From: Silene conica
Taxonomy: Eukaryota; Streptophyta; Magnoliopsida; Caryophyllales; Caryophyllaceae
Length of the DNA stretch: 64,000 nucleotides
Assembly: GCA_029255685.2 (NCBI GenBank)
Contig: CM055312.2
Span: forward strand, 4,426,649-4,490,648
Direction: 5' to 3'
A program made the translations under genes and the position numbers. The notes beneath the pieces were generated by a model that worked only from the letters and a program-made list of their open reading frames with translations, did not search any database and was not told where the DNA came from. Positions 13,574 through 26,016 of the stretch are shown here, one piece after another. Position 1 is the stretch's first letter. Each line of letters begins with the position of its first letter.

Positions 13574-14920
13574 TGTAACACCCTCATTTATTTAAGAGCC
13601 TTTAGCAAGACATTCTCAAATAAATAGAACTGTTACCATCTCGGAGTGACCGAGGTAGTGAATAACAAAGTAAAACAAACCAAAGTACTTTATACAAAAC
13701 TGATTAAATTTAAACTTTTATGTATTACAACTACTACACAAGAACAAAGTACAACTGATGATAACATCTAAGTATGTGATCTAATTCTAAGTAGGTCCAA
13801 GCCATGTCTCTCTCCTTGCCCAAGCTCCTAGTCCATCTGTCTCTGACCTGTAGAATCTACTCCCCATTCCGGATCATCGTAGGTGTTCACGAATACACTG
13901 TCAACCTCGCGGTTGAGTAGAATAACACAATAATAATAATGCAACAAATGATGATATGCAAGTGCCATGCCACTACAGAGCTCAATCACAACCCGAAACA
14001 CCAATCATAACCCGAAACACCAAGCCATACCGAACCTCCCGGCAGACTATAATCGGTCGTCACCGAATACCAGCATAATAGCTGAGGTCACCAGGTCTAG
14101 TCCTGCAGAACTAGCCTGGGCCCAATAATATCTCATCATCTCCAATCCGTATCCAATGCACATGCTATGCTCGTGAATGCAACAATACTCTTAATCAATC
14201 ATGCTATTAAACAATGCAATGCGCATACCAATAATAATAATAATCAACACTCAAACCGACCAATATCATTCCCATATAAATCATGCTCAGCATCCAATAC
14301 ACACAATCCAACATCCATTCATAACACGTCATAGAGTATCGTGTCAGTGTATCCTACCTGAATAGCAATATAATCCAATAGCAAGCCAGCAGATAACAAA
14401 ATTATGCCACCTCACAACCGTCACCTAACAAATATAATATACGTAATCACTAACTGATGCAATTATGCAACTAATTTAATATATTTAGTATCCAAATTAA
14501 TTATTTAAATAATATCATGCCTAATGAGACCGTATAAACATGACTACTTTAACTAAATAACCGACCCGTCCTTATTACTTTTATAACCAATTTCGATTGA
14601 ACAAACGAACATAGAAAATATAATATATAATCAAATTATTGATAACCGTCACATATAAAAACTCACTTAAAAACCTTAATGATTAACAACATAAACAATA
14701 CTTACTAACAATACTAATACTAACAATAATAACAACTAAGAACAATATTAGAAATAATAATATATTAACAATAACAACAATAGTAATATAAATAATAATA
14801 ATAGTGTTAATACTAATAACATTAATAATGATATAATAATGATAATAATAATAATATTAAACAAGCAACACATGTACATACTAATAATATAATACTAATA
14901 ATATAATAATAATAATAATG

Positions 14921-14965
<45 letters not shown>

Positions 14966-16616
14966 TTACATAAGCAATACACCAAAGACCAAAACAACGA
15001 AAGAAACAAAAGTCAGTAGTAATGTAATGTCATCACAACCAGCCCCTGCAATACCGTAACCAAACCAGACCCACGACACCACAATTCAAGACGCAAAACC
15101 ACCAGCCAGGCCACCCTTAGCCACCGCTATCAGCCCCATTCTCGAGCTTGTACCACCAACTATAACCACCACACTCTCGTTGCCACCTGAACCCACCATA
15201 AACGCCCTAACACACTGCCCAAACCCGACTAAACATACACGGTTACGCCTGTTTTCGTTACCGTCACCCAACCAGCCTCTTTTCTCACGTCACCCTCGCT
15301 AACCACCGGCCCCTACGCGTACCCTGGACACCACCATCATCACCACCGACCCACGATGGTTCCAGGGGTCTTTACCTCTTCCCTTCGTTACGCCCTGAAA
15401 CCCACAAAACGCCCTCGCAAACCCCTGCACTCATGACACCACACTCTGTTTTCACTCCCCCTAAACAACCGTGTGCCACCCCTTACATATACGACTCCAG
15501 CCACCAGAACCACTACTCTAGTCGCCTCTTGCCACCACCCTCGACATCTACTACAGCCCACGACTCTATTGGTGGTAACCACCAGACTTCGAGACCTCTA
15601 CCACCGCCTGTAAAAGCGTCTGAAAAGATCCCGCAAACACCATTGTTCCCCTGTTTCTGCTGCTCCTGAACACACTGCAAAATCCCGCCTTCTCCGGCCA
15701 CCACTCACCACCCTATAGCCACCACAACCAACTAGAACCACCCTGCCCCGACTAACAGAAACTTGTACCCAAAACGGAATCAAAATAACAATTCAAAATG
15801 CAATTGAAAAGAAACAGCGTGACATAGAATAAAAAGGAAAATTGTCGACAAAACGATTGCTTACAGGTCACGGTGGTTGGCAATTATGGTGATGATGACG
15901 CTGGTGATGCAGCATTCTTATCCCTCCTAAATCTCACGGTGGCTGAGGTTGAAATAGGGTTTCGAATTGAAGGTTGTATGAAGGGGAATGGAGACTGTAA
16001 TGTCGATGGTTGGAAGGCCTTTTTGGGTTAGGGTAAGAACGTGTATTTGGTTTTGTCGATGTAGTGTATGAGTTAGGCTTTAGGTTTACGTTGCTCACTC
16101 AGCTTCTCTCAACTCCAAACCCGTTTCCAACATTCCTTACTCGGCCCATCACGCATTTCGAAACACTTATATATCAATAACACGTTCTTAAATCGTAACT
16201 TAAAAATAAACGAGTACATAATTAATTATACTAATTAAATTATGTAAACTAATATGAGTAAATACTAATTTATTTAATTATAAGAATATATATAAATTTT
16301 AGGATTTAAATACAATTACGTCTTAAATAATAAAATAACAGAAATTAAGTATAACGAGAAATAATATAAAATAGGAAATATATATAATCATAAATTATAA
16401 ATATATTACTAAAATTAAGAAATACGAATGAAATGCCATTTTACAAAATAACCCTCGAATATAAAATAATTATGAAATAAGAAATAATCGTAGAAATACG
16501 ATTTATAAAACAATAACCGTTTACGTAAAATACTTTACAAAAATGCCTTTTGAAATACGTGTATAACCACCAGGGTTTGACTGCCGTTGACCGAGGCTAA
16601 AATACGGGGTATTACA
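13574..16616 (-). repeat. E2 5' LTR
   Basis: A 3043-bp LTR, the near-identical partner of 7729-10743; the length difference lies mainly in the AAT run at 14880-14970. It ends at the TSD ttaag (16617-16621). Confidence 0.92.
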
Positions 16617-17495
16617 TTAAGGCTGTCTAAGGGAGGTCGAATCTGATGAGAAGTAGGTATGCACAAACACGTTGTTCTTCCCCTGTGTTCTTTTATGTTT
16701 TTAATTATATAATTCAATCATGTAGGTTGCATTACAATATCTGATCTTCATACGATAACGATCTATGATGTTGGGAGTCGTGTCTTGGCCATAGTCATAC
16801 CCTCGTTGACCACCTAGGACCACCAGACAAGGCTGTTTTGTCGCCTGACATGATGCATATCGTCACGTTGCAGAAACAGAGTTCTAACGTGTAATGTTTA
16901 TGTATGATTTCGATGCTTTTGCTAGTCACGTTTGTTTTGGGTGTTAGAGTTTTGGGGTTGGTGGTAGTCAGGGTGATTAGATGGTGGTTGTTAGGGTGGG
17001 TCTTGGTGTTTCATGACGTTTCTTCGCTAGGGTTCGTTTGGGTGGTTCACGGTTTACGCAACAGAATTGAGGTGGGGACTGGGTTTTGAGTCGGTTGTTA
17101 CTGACGGTTGTTGCGGTGTCAACAACAACCAATAACCTCCCAGGAACCACCACGGCTCAGAGGCGAGCCTGGTGGTGTCACTGGCGAGAATGGTGGATGC
17201 TGCTGGTGTTGATCGTGGTGGTTACGGGCATGGTCAGGCTGTCACGGGGATGGGTTCGTGTTGGGCACGGGTTGTGTTTGTGTGTTTCTTTTGTCTTAAG
17301 TTTAGGTTGTTTAAGTTTAAATGGGTTGTTATGATGTATAAACATTTAGATAATTTTATGGGTGAATTATTAAAGTATATATAAGTAAATATTATGTTTT
17401 AAGCATTCATTGTTAATGTTTATTATTATTTCCTTATCATTTTGTAATAATCCTATTATTATTATTATTATTATTATTGTTATTATTATTATTAT
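16617..17495 (+). repeat. E1 3' LTR, piece 2
   Basis: This continues the E1 3' LTR after E2 and aligns with 5' LTR positions from about 1297 to 2190. It contains the GC-rich block without a short tandem duplication (GTGGTGGTTACGATC) seen near 1895 in the 5' copy. It ends in the ATT run at TSD attat (17491-17495). Confidence 0.9.
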
Positions 17496-18031
17496 TGTTT
17501 TGGTAAAATTTCTACCGAGTCAGATTATTGTGATGTAGGTCAAAGTGCCAACCAATATGAGGATCTTACGTAAAAACGAATATAAAGAACAAGAGAAATA
17601 AAAGTGACGCAAGAGAATTTTGGTGACGCGGAAAAACCCAAATGAGGGAAACAACCGCGGGGGGAACGGAATCCCACCAATATTTTACTATGATCGAGTG
17701 ATTTCACTGTTCGTGCGAGTACAAGAGTTTGCGTAAGTATATGATTTTTACAACGTATGAACTGAATGACTAAATAATGACCTAGTCCTTCTTTTTATAG
17801 CTGCGAATTACTGCCCAACTGATTTGGTTTCTGGTGCTTAAATTCGGGAGAGGATGTAGGGGAATATTCTTTTAGGGTTTGACCCATTCCCTTTCTCCTA
17901 ACAGCTCTTTTTCCCTGCTCTGGTCTGCGTCTGATCTGCACCTGGTTTGTCTCTGATCTGCTTTTGGTGTTGGGCTGCTTAATTACTTATCCCTGGGCCC
18001 AACAATGAGATGCCAATTTTTGGGCTAAACA
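17496..18031 (-). repeat. E3 3' LTR
   Basis: A 536-bp LTR copy at the window-left end, 3' in element sense. It lacks an 11-bp CTGGTCTGTG-type repeat unit present in the 5' LTR near 35740. Confidence 0.93.
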
Positions 18032-18048
18032 ATTTCCCCCAAATTTCA
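18032..18048 (-). other. E3 polypurine tract
   Basis: On the minus strand the sequence TGAAATTTGGGGGAAAT abuts the 3' LTR. It is the expected plus-strand primer. Confidence 0.8.
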
Positions 18049-18286
18049 GCCCGGGTTGGCTTTTCACTTGGGCTGGAATTTTCTTTCGTGCCCTTGAGTG
18101 TGCTTCTGAGTTTTATGGAGGTAGTTGGGAGGTTTCGGCAACTGTTCACAGCCGTTTTCTTGTCCCACTTGCCCCACTTGCCCCATCACTTCATTAACTG
18201 TTTTGTCCCCTCATTATTTACTCTTTTAACTCTTCAGTTTTTATCTTTTGAATTTCAACTTTCAAATTTAACCCACTTGCTTTCCT

Positions 18287-18294
18287 TATAAATA
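18287..18294 (+). promoter_or_regulatory. TATA box of the E3 opposite-strand gene
   Basis: TATAAATA lies about 130 bp upstream of the ATG at 18423, in the plus orientation that matches the opposite-strand gene and not the element's own transcript. The 250 bp before it (18040-18286) contain repeated CCCACTTG words and no gene. This is a plausible core promoter; transcription is inferred. Confidence 0.55.
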
Positions 18295-18422
18295 CCCCTT
18301 TTAACCGTGTGCTTCATTTTTACCTCTTTCAAAAATTCACCTTCTTTCTTGCTTTCTTTTGCTTTCTTGTCTTTCTTTCTTCATCTGCTGTAAAAATTCT
18401 TTCACCGTTTTTCTTTTTCATC

Positions 18423-20512
18423 ATGTCTGCTCCTGGATCCTCTTCTGCTACCCCTGCTGCTACTCCTGCCCCTGCCGGGTCTTGTGGGTCTGCTCCTGCT
18501 TCTGAGGAGCATTCTGGTCTTTTTCCTTCACAAGGCTTACTTGACGCGAAACACTTGTGTGACTCCGCTTTCAACGAGTCTCATGCTTCCCTCATCAAGG
18601 TCCGGTTCGGGTTTCCGGATGGGGTTGTCTACCACTTCCCTCGTGCTGGCGAGAAAGCCGACTTTGAGAGGGAGGGGTGGACTTGTCTCTACGAGTACCC
18701 CTTCCGCTTGGGTCTCAGATTTCCTTTCCCTGACTTGATTGTAGATTTTCTGAAGTTAACCAAACTAGCCATGTGCCAGATTGCTCCACATGCATGGAGA
18801 ATCTTGCTCAGTATTTGTGCTCTGAACCGTGAACGGGGGCTGAACATTGGCTTGGCCGATTTGGGGCAGTGGTTCGCCCCTCGTTCTCTGGGTCACTCTC
18901 AGTGCACCATTCGTGGTCATGATAATATGCCTTCTGCCATTATTTTCTCCACCACTCCAGATGATAGTAAGTGGTTTACTCGTTTTATCTTTGTCAAGAT
19001 TGACACCCTTCCCTTCTCTCCAGACTACATCTTTGCCGAATGGCAGCCTGTGGAAGGTACTACTTCTGCTCTGGTGTCTGTTTTGCCAAATTGTTGGTCT
19101 TGTGCTGATAGTTTTTTTTTTGTTAGCTTCCGCAGGGCATAGCTTGGCTAAGTTCCCTGATGCTGTGGATCCCCCTACTTCGAAGGCCAAGCTCCTGGAC
19201 CTCCCTGCCGAGGAGAGAACGTTCTCCAAGCTGGTCCGGGATTCTGCTGTTCTGGCGGTAAAGAAGGAAGGTACGGTGTTTTTGATATGGTTGCTTTCTC
19301 TGGGTAGGTTATGTTTGGTTCTGTTCTGATTTCTGTTGTTGTCTTTCCAGGCAAGCCCAGAGTTGATGTAAGCAGGGTGATGCAGCTGCGTAGGAAGAGG
19401 TTAGCTCCTGGGAATGCTGGATCCTCAAAGAAAAAGAAAGTAGATGTTGTTGAGGGGAGCCCTGCTGGAGCCGGGTCCAAGGCTGCCCCAATTGAAGTTG
19501 ATACCGTTGATCTGGTTCAGGAGTCTGTTCCTGAAGTTCCCTACGTTGATCCGTCTCCTCTGGTGATCCCTCCCTCCATTCCTACTCCTGGCTTTAAGCC
19601 TATTTTGGAGCAGCTGCCTCGAACATTTTCTGGAGAGTCCTCCTCTCCTCCTCTGCAGCTGGAATTTCCAGGAGACTTTGGAGGTTCCAAGACCAAGCTC
19701 TGGCCTACTCTGAACTCCTTGTTGTTCCCTGCCTCTGCCTCCATTCTGAAAAAGCATCCCTTCCGGGACTTAACCAAGCATGTCGCTGAGGTCTCCTTTG
19801 AGGTAGATTTTTGTTTTTTTGGAGTTTTTTCTCTCTTTTCCTTTTTTTTTTTACTTGGTTTGGTGTGTTTTAGGCTTTGGAACTGGCGCTGTGTACCAAG
19901 CAGCAGAGTGAGGCGTTGCTGACTGATCTCCAGCGCATGAAGGTGGCTCATGACGCTGCTCTGGAGAGGATGAAGGAGATGAAGGTGAAGCTCAGCTCTG
20001 AGGAGGTCTTGAGGGGGAATCTGCGGCAGGCGGTTGACCGTTTTCGTCAGGAGGTGATTGCTGGCAAGGAGAAACTTAAGACCCAGGAGGAAAGGCTCGA
20101 GGCTCAGGAGGAGGAGCTCAAGACCCTGGAGGGATCGTCCCAGGACCAGTTAGCCACAGCCCAGTCTAAGTTGGAGCGGGTTTTAGCCTCGGAGGCTGAT
20201 CTGGTCCTGAAGGTGGAGGCCCTGGAGCATAAAAAGGCTGGTCTACAGAGAGCATTAATTGAAGCTGTTGCTTACACTGCTGTTGAGACCCGGATAAAAT
20301 GTGTAAAGGAGTTCCAGGAGGGTAGTCATACCACCTGGGACTTATCTGCTTTGGAGAAGACCTTTGCCACTGATTTTCCCGAGGGGTTAAATATGGACCT
20401 GATCTCCGACGATGAAGAAGAAGAAGGCGATGTGGGGTCCCAAGATGTTGGAGAGGAGGTGACCTCTGACCCCACTAATGCTGATGCTGCCGCTCCTACT
20501 CCTGATGAGTAG
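18423..20512 (+). CDS. E3 opposite-strand gene (aORF; putative gypsy-type transposon domain, nuclear, coiled coil)
   Basis: The gene runs opposite to gag-pol, between integrase and the 3' LTR. The first block opens with a Ser/Ala/Pro-rich head (MSAPGSSSATPAATPAPAG), then a domain resembling the plant 'putative gypsy type transposon' family (PF04195): YEYPFRLGLRFPFPDLIVDF and a later HAWRILLSICAL. A middle block carries a likely bipartite nuclear signal (RRKR then KKKK). The last block (about 19877-20512) is a long Glu/Lys coiled coil with an acidic tail (DDEEEEGD). The blocks are separated by three short GT...AG intervals that look like plant introns. The family is known from Tat elements, but its function is unknown. 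It could act in the nucleus on the element or its silencing; that is inference. Confidence 0.7.
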
Positions 20513-21164
20513 GTTTTTTAAGAATTTGTCTGCTGAGCCCTGATATGGGCGTTAATATTTTGAACTTTGGATGCCCCTGCGTGGGCTTAGTTGTTGTAAC
20601 TTTTTGCTGCTGGTCCGGGTGGACCAGTAAAAACAATTCTGTTTTGGGGCTGCCTTTGGTGGCCTTTTTAATCGTATGATCCCCGCTGTACGGGGTTTGC
20701 TTTTTATCTGTTGGTTTTCTGCCGTCTTTCTGGCGTTTTTCTTTTGTACATGCACGTTTCTTTTGTATTTTGGCCATCGCTGCTTTGGTGTGCTGGCCTG
20801 GTGTTTTGTATACCCATCCCTATACTGGGGTGCCAGGCTTAACTTAGGTTCTCCTGCGATTAGTGCAGACTTCCTCTTTAGGTCAGTCCACTAGGATAGG
20901 TAAATTCTGGTCAGAAAATAAATGATGAAAAGTTTTTCTTCTTTAAAAGACTTTAAAAGGTTAAAAACGCACCAAAGTTTGAAATTAAGAGACCTATATT
21001 ACTAAACTTGGGTAGAAGAAATATAAAGGCAAAATATCGTTCTAAACCTAAGTTTATAGACAAAAATATAAGGCAAGATAAAATTTTAAACTGAACCAGA
21101 GTAAACTTTATACAAAGTAGAACCTGAGGTCTAAGGGAGCTGCTCTGATCTAGTGGAGGCACCT
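20513..21164. other. E3 spacer between pol and the opposite-strand gene
   Basis: A 650-bp gap in which the pol transcript and the opposite-strand gene converge. It is T-rich just after the opposite-strand stop and A-rich toward pol. It holds no coding region; it probably contains the 3' ends of both transcripts. Confidence 0.6.
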
Positions 21165-22290
21165 CTAAATGATATACTTTTTTAAGTGAAGTATATTCCA
21201 TGATCTGGGTATCATTTCCCCTTCCATTGTCATTAGCCTGTAGGCCCCATTACCAACTATGCTTTCAACCTGGTATGGGCCCTCCCAGTTGTAAGCGAAC
21301 TTTCCAGCTTGTCTGTTTTTGGTGTTCTGGAACACCTTTCTCAGGACCAGATCTCCTACTTGTAGAGTTCTGATCCTGACATTTTTGTTGTAGCTCCGAG
21401 CCACCATCTGTTTGTATGAGGCCATTCTGATATAGGCACTGGTCCTGAGTTCATCAACAGTGTCCAGGCTACTTTTCATTTCTACTTGATTTTGGTCCTC
21501 AGTTATACTCCTGTATCTGTGGGTTGGTACTTTGATTTCAGAAGGGATCACAGCTTCTGCTCCGAAAACGAGGCTGAAGGGGGTCTGACCTGTTGCTACT
21601 TTTGGAGTAGTTCTGTCAGCCCACAGGACCAGAGGAAGCTCCTCTGCCCATTTCCCTCCCATTTCTTGTAGTTTCTTTTTCATATTCTAGATGATGATTT
21701 TGTTACTGGACTCAGCTTGACCATTAGACTGAGGATTTCTGGGGGTAGACTTCTGGAGTGATACGTTCCACCCAGCGCAGAAAGCCTCAGTTTTCTTTCC
21801 AATGAATTGAGAACCATTATAACATATTATTTCTGAAGGTATGCCAAATCTGGTGAATATATTACGCTTGATAAAAGAGATGACCTGTGCCTCGGTGGTC
21901 TGGGTGAATGACTCTGCTTCGATCCACTTAGAGAAGTAGTCAGTCATTGCCAACATGTACAACTTGTTTCCTGGTGCTCTGGGGAGAGGTCCCACAATAT
22001 CCATCCCCCACTTCATAAAAGGCCATGGGGATATGGTGCAGGGGTTCTGCTGGTTGGTGATTGAGAGGTGCATGCCTTTGACAGGCGTCACATTTCCTTG
22101 CGTACTCCTTTGCATCTTTGCGCATTATGGGCCAGAAGTACCCCATTCCGAGAGCTCTGTTGGACAGGCTTCTTCCCCCTGCATGATTTCCACAATCTCC
22201 GCTGTGGAGGTCATGCAAGACTGTCTGTGCTTCGTTCTGGTCCAGGCAGCGCAGGTATGGTCCTGCTAATGATTTCCGAAATAGAATACC
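21165..22290 (-). pseudogene. E3 integrase region of pol
   Basis: On the minus strand this encodes a zinc-binding HHCC-type segment (CDACQRH near 22070) and a DDE core (WGMDIVGPLPRA, then TDYFSKWIEA, then an NPQSNGQAES-type segment). The C-terminal part includes VGDLVLRKV and WEGPYQVESIVGNGAYRL, typical of Ty3/gypsy integrase. It follows the RNase H domains as in all Ty3/gypsy elements. The region is a fossil with a small number of breaks. Confidence 0.88.
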
Positions 22291-22499
22291 ATCAATCAGC
22301 AGGAACCTGGAAGCCTTCATCCTGAAACTGCGTGCCTCCTTTTTACTGCTGGGTTGGATATCATACTTCAACCAGTCTAGGTACGGCTTTCGCCAATCCT
22401 GCTCTGGCTCCTGGTCTGGGTTGTTGTTATAGACAGGTAGCTCCCCCTGGTCCGAATCTGGTCCAGGAATGGCTGGTTTGAGGACATGGGTGATTGGAA

Positions 22500-22900
22500 T
22501 ACTGGCTATGTCGGCTGGTTTGAAGGTTGAGCCCAGAGTTGCCAGTGCATCTGCTTCTACGTTCTGCTCTCTGGGTACTTGCTGGATGCAGAATTCCATG
22601 AATCTGCTGATTAATTCTTTTGCTACGCACAAGTAGGCCACCATTGTGGGGTCTCTTGCTTCGTATGCTCCATTGACATGATTCACAATTAGTTGCGAAT
22701 CACTGTATACATTAACATGGTTGATTCCCATGTCCAGGGCTAGTTGCAGCCCCAGGACTAGGGCTTCATATTCAGCCACATTGTTTGTGGTCTTGAACTC
22801 ACATCGGACTGCTTGGGTAATTAAATCTCCTTTTGGTGATCGGAGGATCAACCCAACTCCGGACCCTCTGGCGTTTGAAGCTCCATCTACTCGTAACTCC
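22500..22900 (-). pseudogene. E3 second (archaeal-type) RNase H
   Basis: The minus-strand reading WELRVDGASNARGSGVGLIL, then NNVAEYEALVLGLQLAL, VYSDSQLIVNHVNG and VPREQNVEADALA gives the D-E-D pattern of a cellular-like RNase H. It is placed after the normal retroviral RNase H/connection segment and before integrase. A second RNase H of this type is an established feature of the Tat lineage and supports the family call. Confidence 0.88.
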
Positions 22901-22979
22901 CAGGTGCGTGGCTTGGCACCCTGGTGTAGGTGCAGGATTTCCTGCTCTGCTTGGGTCTGGAGTGCTGGGCTGAAGTCAG

Positions 22980-24162
22980 AGACAAAGTCTGCAAGGGCTT
23001 GTGACTTTATGGCTGTGCGTGGTTCAAACTGGAGGTCATACCCACTGAGGTGCATGGACCACTTAGCCATTCGTCCAGACAGTTCTGGCTTTCTGATGAC
23101 CACCTTGAGGGGGTGGTTAGTAACCACTGAGATGGTGTGGGATTCGAAGTATGGACGCAGCTTATAGGATGCTGTAACCAGTGCTAACACGAGTTTTTCA
23201 AGTGAGGTGTACCTTGCTTCTGCTGGTAGCAATGATTTACTGACGTAGTACACCGGATGCTGAGCCCCCTCGTGCTGCCGGACCAGAACTGCGCTCACTG
23301 CTGCTTCGGTTACGGAGAGGTACAAGAGCAGTGCCTCCCCCTGCTCTGGTTTGGATAACAGGGGTGGGCTGCTCAGGTACCGCTTTAATTCCTAGAATGC
23401 CTTTTCGTGCTCTGGTGTCCAGTCAAACTTCTGGCTTTTTCAGAGTATATCATAGAATAATCTGCACCGGTCTGAGGATCTGGAGATGAACCTGCTCAGG
23501 GCTGCTACTCTTCCTGTCAGACGCTGCACATCCTTGGGCTTCTGGGGTGATTCCAGCTGCAGAACTGCTTTGATTTGTTCGGTGCTGGCTTCTATTCCCC
23601 TTTGTATTACCATGTACCCTAAAAATTTTCCGCTGGAAACTCCGAAGGTACACTTAGCTGGATTTAGTTTCATCTTGTATTTCCGGAGGGTGTTGAATGT
23701 TTCCTCCAAGTGCTGGGTGTGGTCTGCCGAGTGCTTGGATTTGACCACCATGTCGTGTATGTAGACTTCCATGTTTCGTCCTATCTGGTCTTTAAACATC
23801 ATATTGACGAGCCTTTGATATGTAGATCCAGCATTCTTAAGACCGAAGGGCATTACATTGTAGCAGTAGATGCCTCTTTCGGACCTGAATGCGGTCTTCT
23901 CCTGGTCTGCTGGGTCCATTTTGATCTGGTTGTACCCGCTCCATGCGTCTAGGAAAGTCAATATTTCGTGGCCTGCGGTGGCGTCTACCATAGCATCTAT
24001 ATGAGGCAAGGGAAACGGGTCCTTGGGGCAGGCCTTGTTCAGGTCTGTGAAATCCATGCAGACCCTCCACTTGCCGTTCTTTTTTGGTACCACCAGTACA
24101 TTGGATAGCCATTCTGGATACTTGACTTCCCTGATTTTCCCTGCTTCCAGAAGGTTGTCCAC
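22980..24162 (-). pseudogene. E3 reverse transcriptase and RNase H
   Basis: The minus strand reads EWLSNVLVVPKKNGKWRVCM, DFTDLNKACPKDPFPLPHID, DAWSGYNQIKM, MPFGLKNAGSTYQRLVN and CTFGVSSGKFLGYMV, which are RT blocks 1-6 of plant Ty3/gypsy elements. The RNase H with SVTEAAVSAVLV and PVYYVSKSL follows. It is very similar to the RT of E6 (60777-61637 and 63070-64000). It contains several breaks and is treated as a fossil. Confidence 0.9.
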
Positions 24163-24474
24163 CTCCTGGTTTATGATCTGGTGTCTTTCTGCTGCGAATT
24201 TCCTGCGTCTCTACTGCACTGGTCTGAATCCTGGATCTATGCTGAGTTTGTGTGTTATGATCTCTGGGTCTATGCCAATCATATCTTTGTGGGACCAGGC
24301 GAAGCAGTCCACATTCTTTCTGAGCAGCTGGAGGAGCTGCTGGCGTAGATCTCCAGAGCACTCTGAGCCTACGAACACGGTCCTTTCTGGGTGCTGCTCA
24401 TCCAGGTGGACCTCATCGATTTCTGCCTGCTGGGGCTCGATGTACTCCTCCTGGACGTGCAGCTGCTGTAGTTG

Positions 24475-26016
24475 CTATGCTCTGGCAGCTGGTGGTCTGG
24501 TGGTCCTTTTGAGAGCTACTTTGTAACAATTCTTGGCCTCCTCTTGGTTTCCCCGTATCTCCTGAACTCCCCATGGTGTAGGAAATTTCAGGCACTGGTG
24601 ATACGTTGACGGGATTGCTCGCATTTCGTGGATCCAGGGCCTGCCAAGAATAACATTGTAAGTAGATGGACCATCAATAACTAAGTACCTTACCTGTTTG
24701 TTCAGCCCTCCGGCGTAGGTGGGGATGGTGATTTCCCCCAGGGTATGCGCTGTCTCTCCACTGAATCCAACCAGAGGGATGGCTTTCTTTGTCAGGTCCT
24801 TCTCGTCAAATCCCATGCTCTTTAGTGCATCCAGCATTAGCAGGTTGACGGAGCTGCCTGTGTCTACCATGACCTTCCTGACCTCACAATTGCCGATGTT
24901 CAATGTGATAATCAGGGCATCATGGTGCTGCTCTGGTACGGCTTCTGCATCTGTTTCATCAAAGGTTACTGCTGGGAGGTCCTGCCTTGCTATTCTGCAT
25001 GACGATTCTGGCTTGTCTCCCTTAGCTGCAGTTACGCGTCTTTTGGCTGCTGAGTAGGTGAGCCCACACAGCTCTGATCCTCCACTGATAACATTTACAA
25101 TTCTGTTGCAGGGAGGAGCTGGTGAAGGCTGCACCTGGCTGGCTGCGTTGACTCTGGTGGACTTCTCTGGGAGCAGATGGTCTATGTTGCCTCGGTCATA
25201 CTGGAATCGAACTTCCTTCCTGAGAGTGTAACATTCATCGGTGGTATGACCTATGTCATCATGAAATTCACATCTTTTGCTAGCATCACGGCGGTCATTG
25301 GGTCGCTCCTCTTTCTTCTTTGGCCACCTGACTCCCTTGAGTTCCTTCAGGGCCTTCAGCAGGCCAGCCATCCCGGTGGTAAAGCCATACTCACTGACTT
25401 TCGGAGGTGGATCTGCATCGCTTTTACCACCAGGACTCTCGGATACTTTGCTCACTGGCTTGTTGTAGGGTTTTGATCTTTCACTCCTTTTTTCTATTGG
25501 TGCTTTCCTGGACACAGGTTCTGTGTCGTAGGTACTTCTTCTGGAGGCAGCGTCTTCTTCCAGCCTCATGGCTGCTACTGCCTGGGCCTGCACATCAGCA
25601 AAGGCAGTGCATGGGTGCATTGTCAACTGCTTGTACAGGTCTGAATCGTGGTGTAACCCTCTGCGGAAGGCTTCAATGGCAGTGGGTACATCACAATGCG
25701 GAATGACAACTTTCTCTTTGTTGAATCTGGTGAGGTAATCTCGAGTGGTTTCCTTGAATCCTTGCACAATTCTATACAGGTCACTGGTCTGCTTCTCTGG
25801 TTTCATGCTACTAGCAAACTGCAGATTGAAGGCATTAACCAGATCTGCAAAGCAGGAGATGCTGCGATTGGGCAATCCCACAAACCAGTGCAGGGCTGCT
25901 CCGGATAGGGTTGATCCAAATCCTTTGCACATGCAAGCCTCCTTGAGTGCTCCGGTTGCGGTCACCACCATCATTTTCTGCTTATACTGATTTATGTGGT
26001 CCAGGGGGTCGGCCGT
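24475..26016 (-). pseudogene. E3 gag C-terminal half and protease
   Basis: The minus strand encodes the capsid-like gag segment (ACMCKGFGSTLSGAALHWFV, NAFNLQFASSMKPEKQTSDL), a degenerate zinc-knuckle CEFHDDIGHTTDEC typical of Tat gag, and then an aspartic protease around VMVDTGSSVNLLMLDALKSM and NVILGRPWIHEM. The gag is cut at 26016 by E4 and resumes at 34116. The homologous region of E6 lies at 56002-57430. Confidence 0.9.

Larger units (their letters stand above)
7729..16616 (-). mobile_element. E2: LARD-like LTR retrotransposon nested in the E1 3' LTR
   Basis: This 8.9 kb minus-strand element has LTRs of 3015 and 3043 bp around a 2.8 kb interior, so the LTRs are longer than the interior. 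On the coding sense the LTR runs TGTAATACCCCG to GTGTTACA. The primer-binding site, polypurine tract and TSD (ttaag at 7724-7728 and 16617-16621) are all present. It carries no gag or pol and so is non-autonomous. Sampled LTR differences are about 1.3%, roughly half a million years at 1.3e-8. It is a sister family of E1: the last 100 bp of the two LTRs are about 90% alike and the sequences after the primer-binding site also align. Confidence 0.92.
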
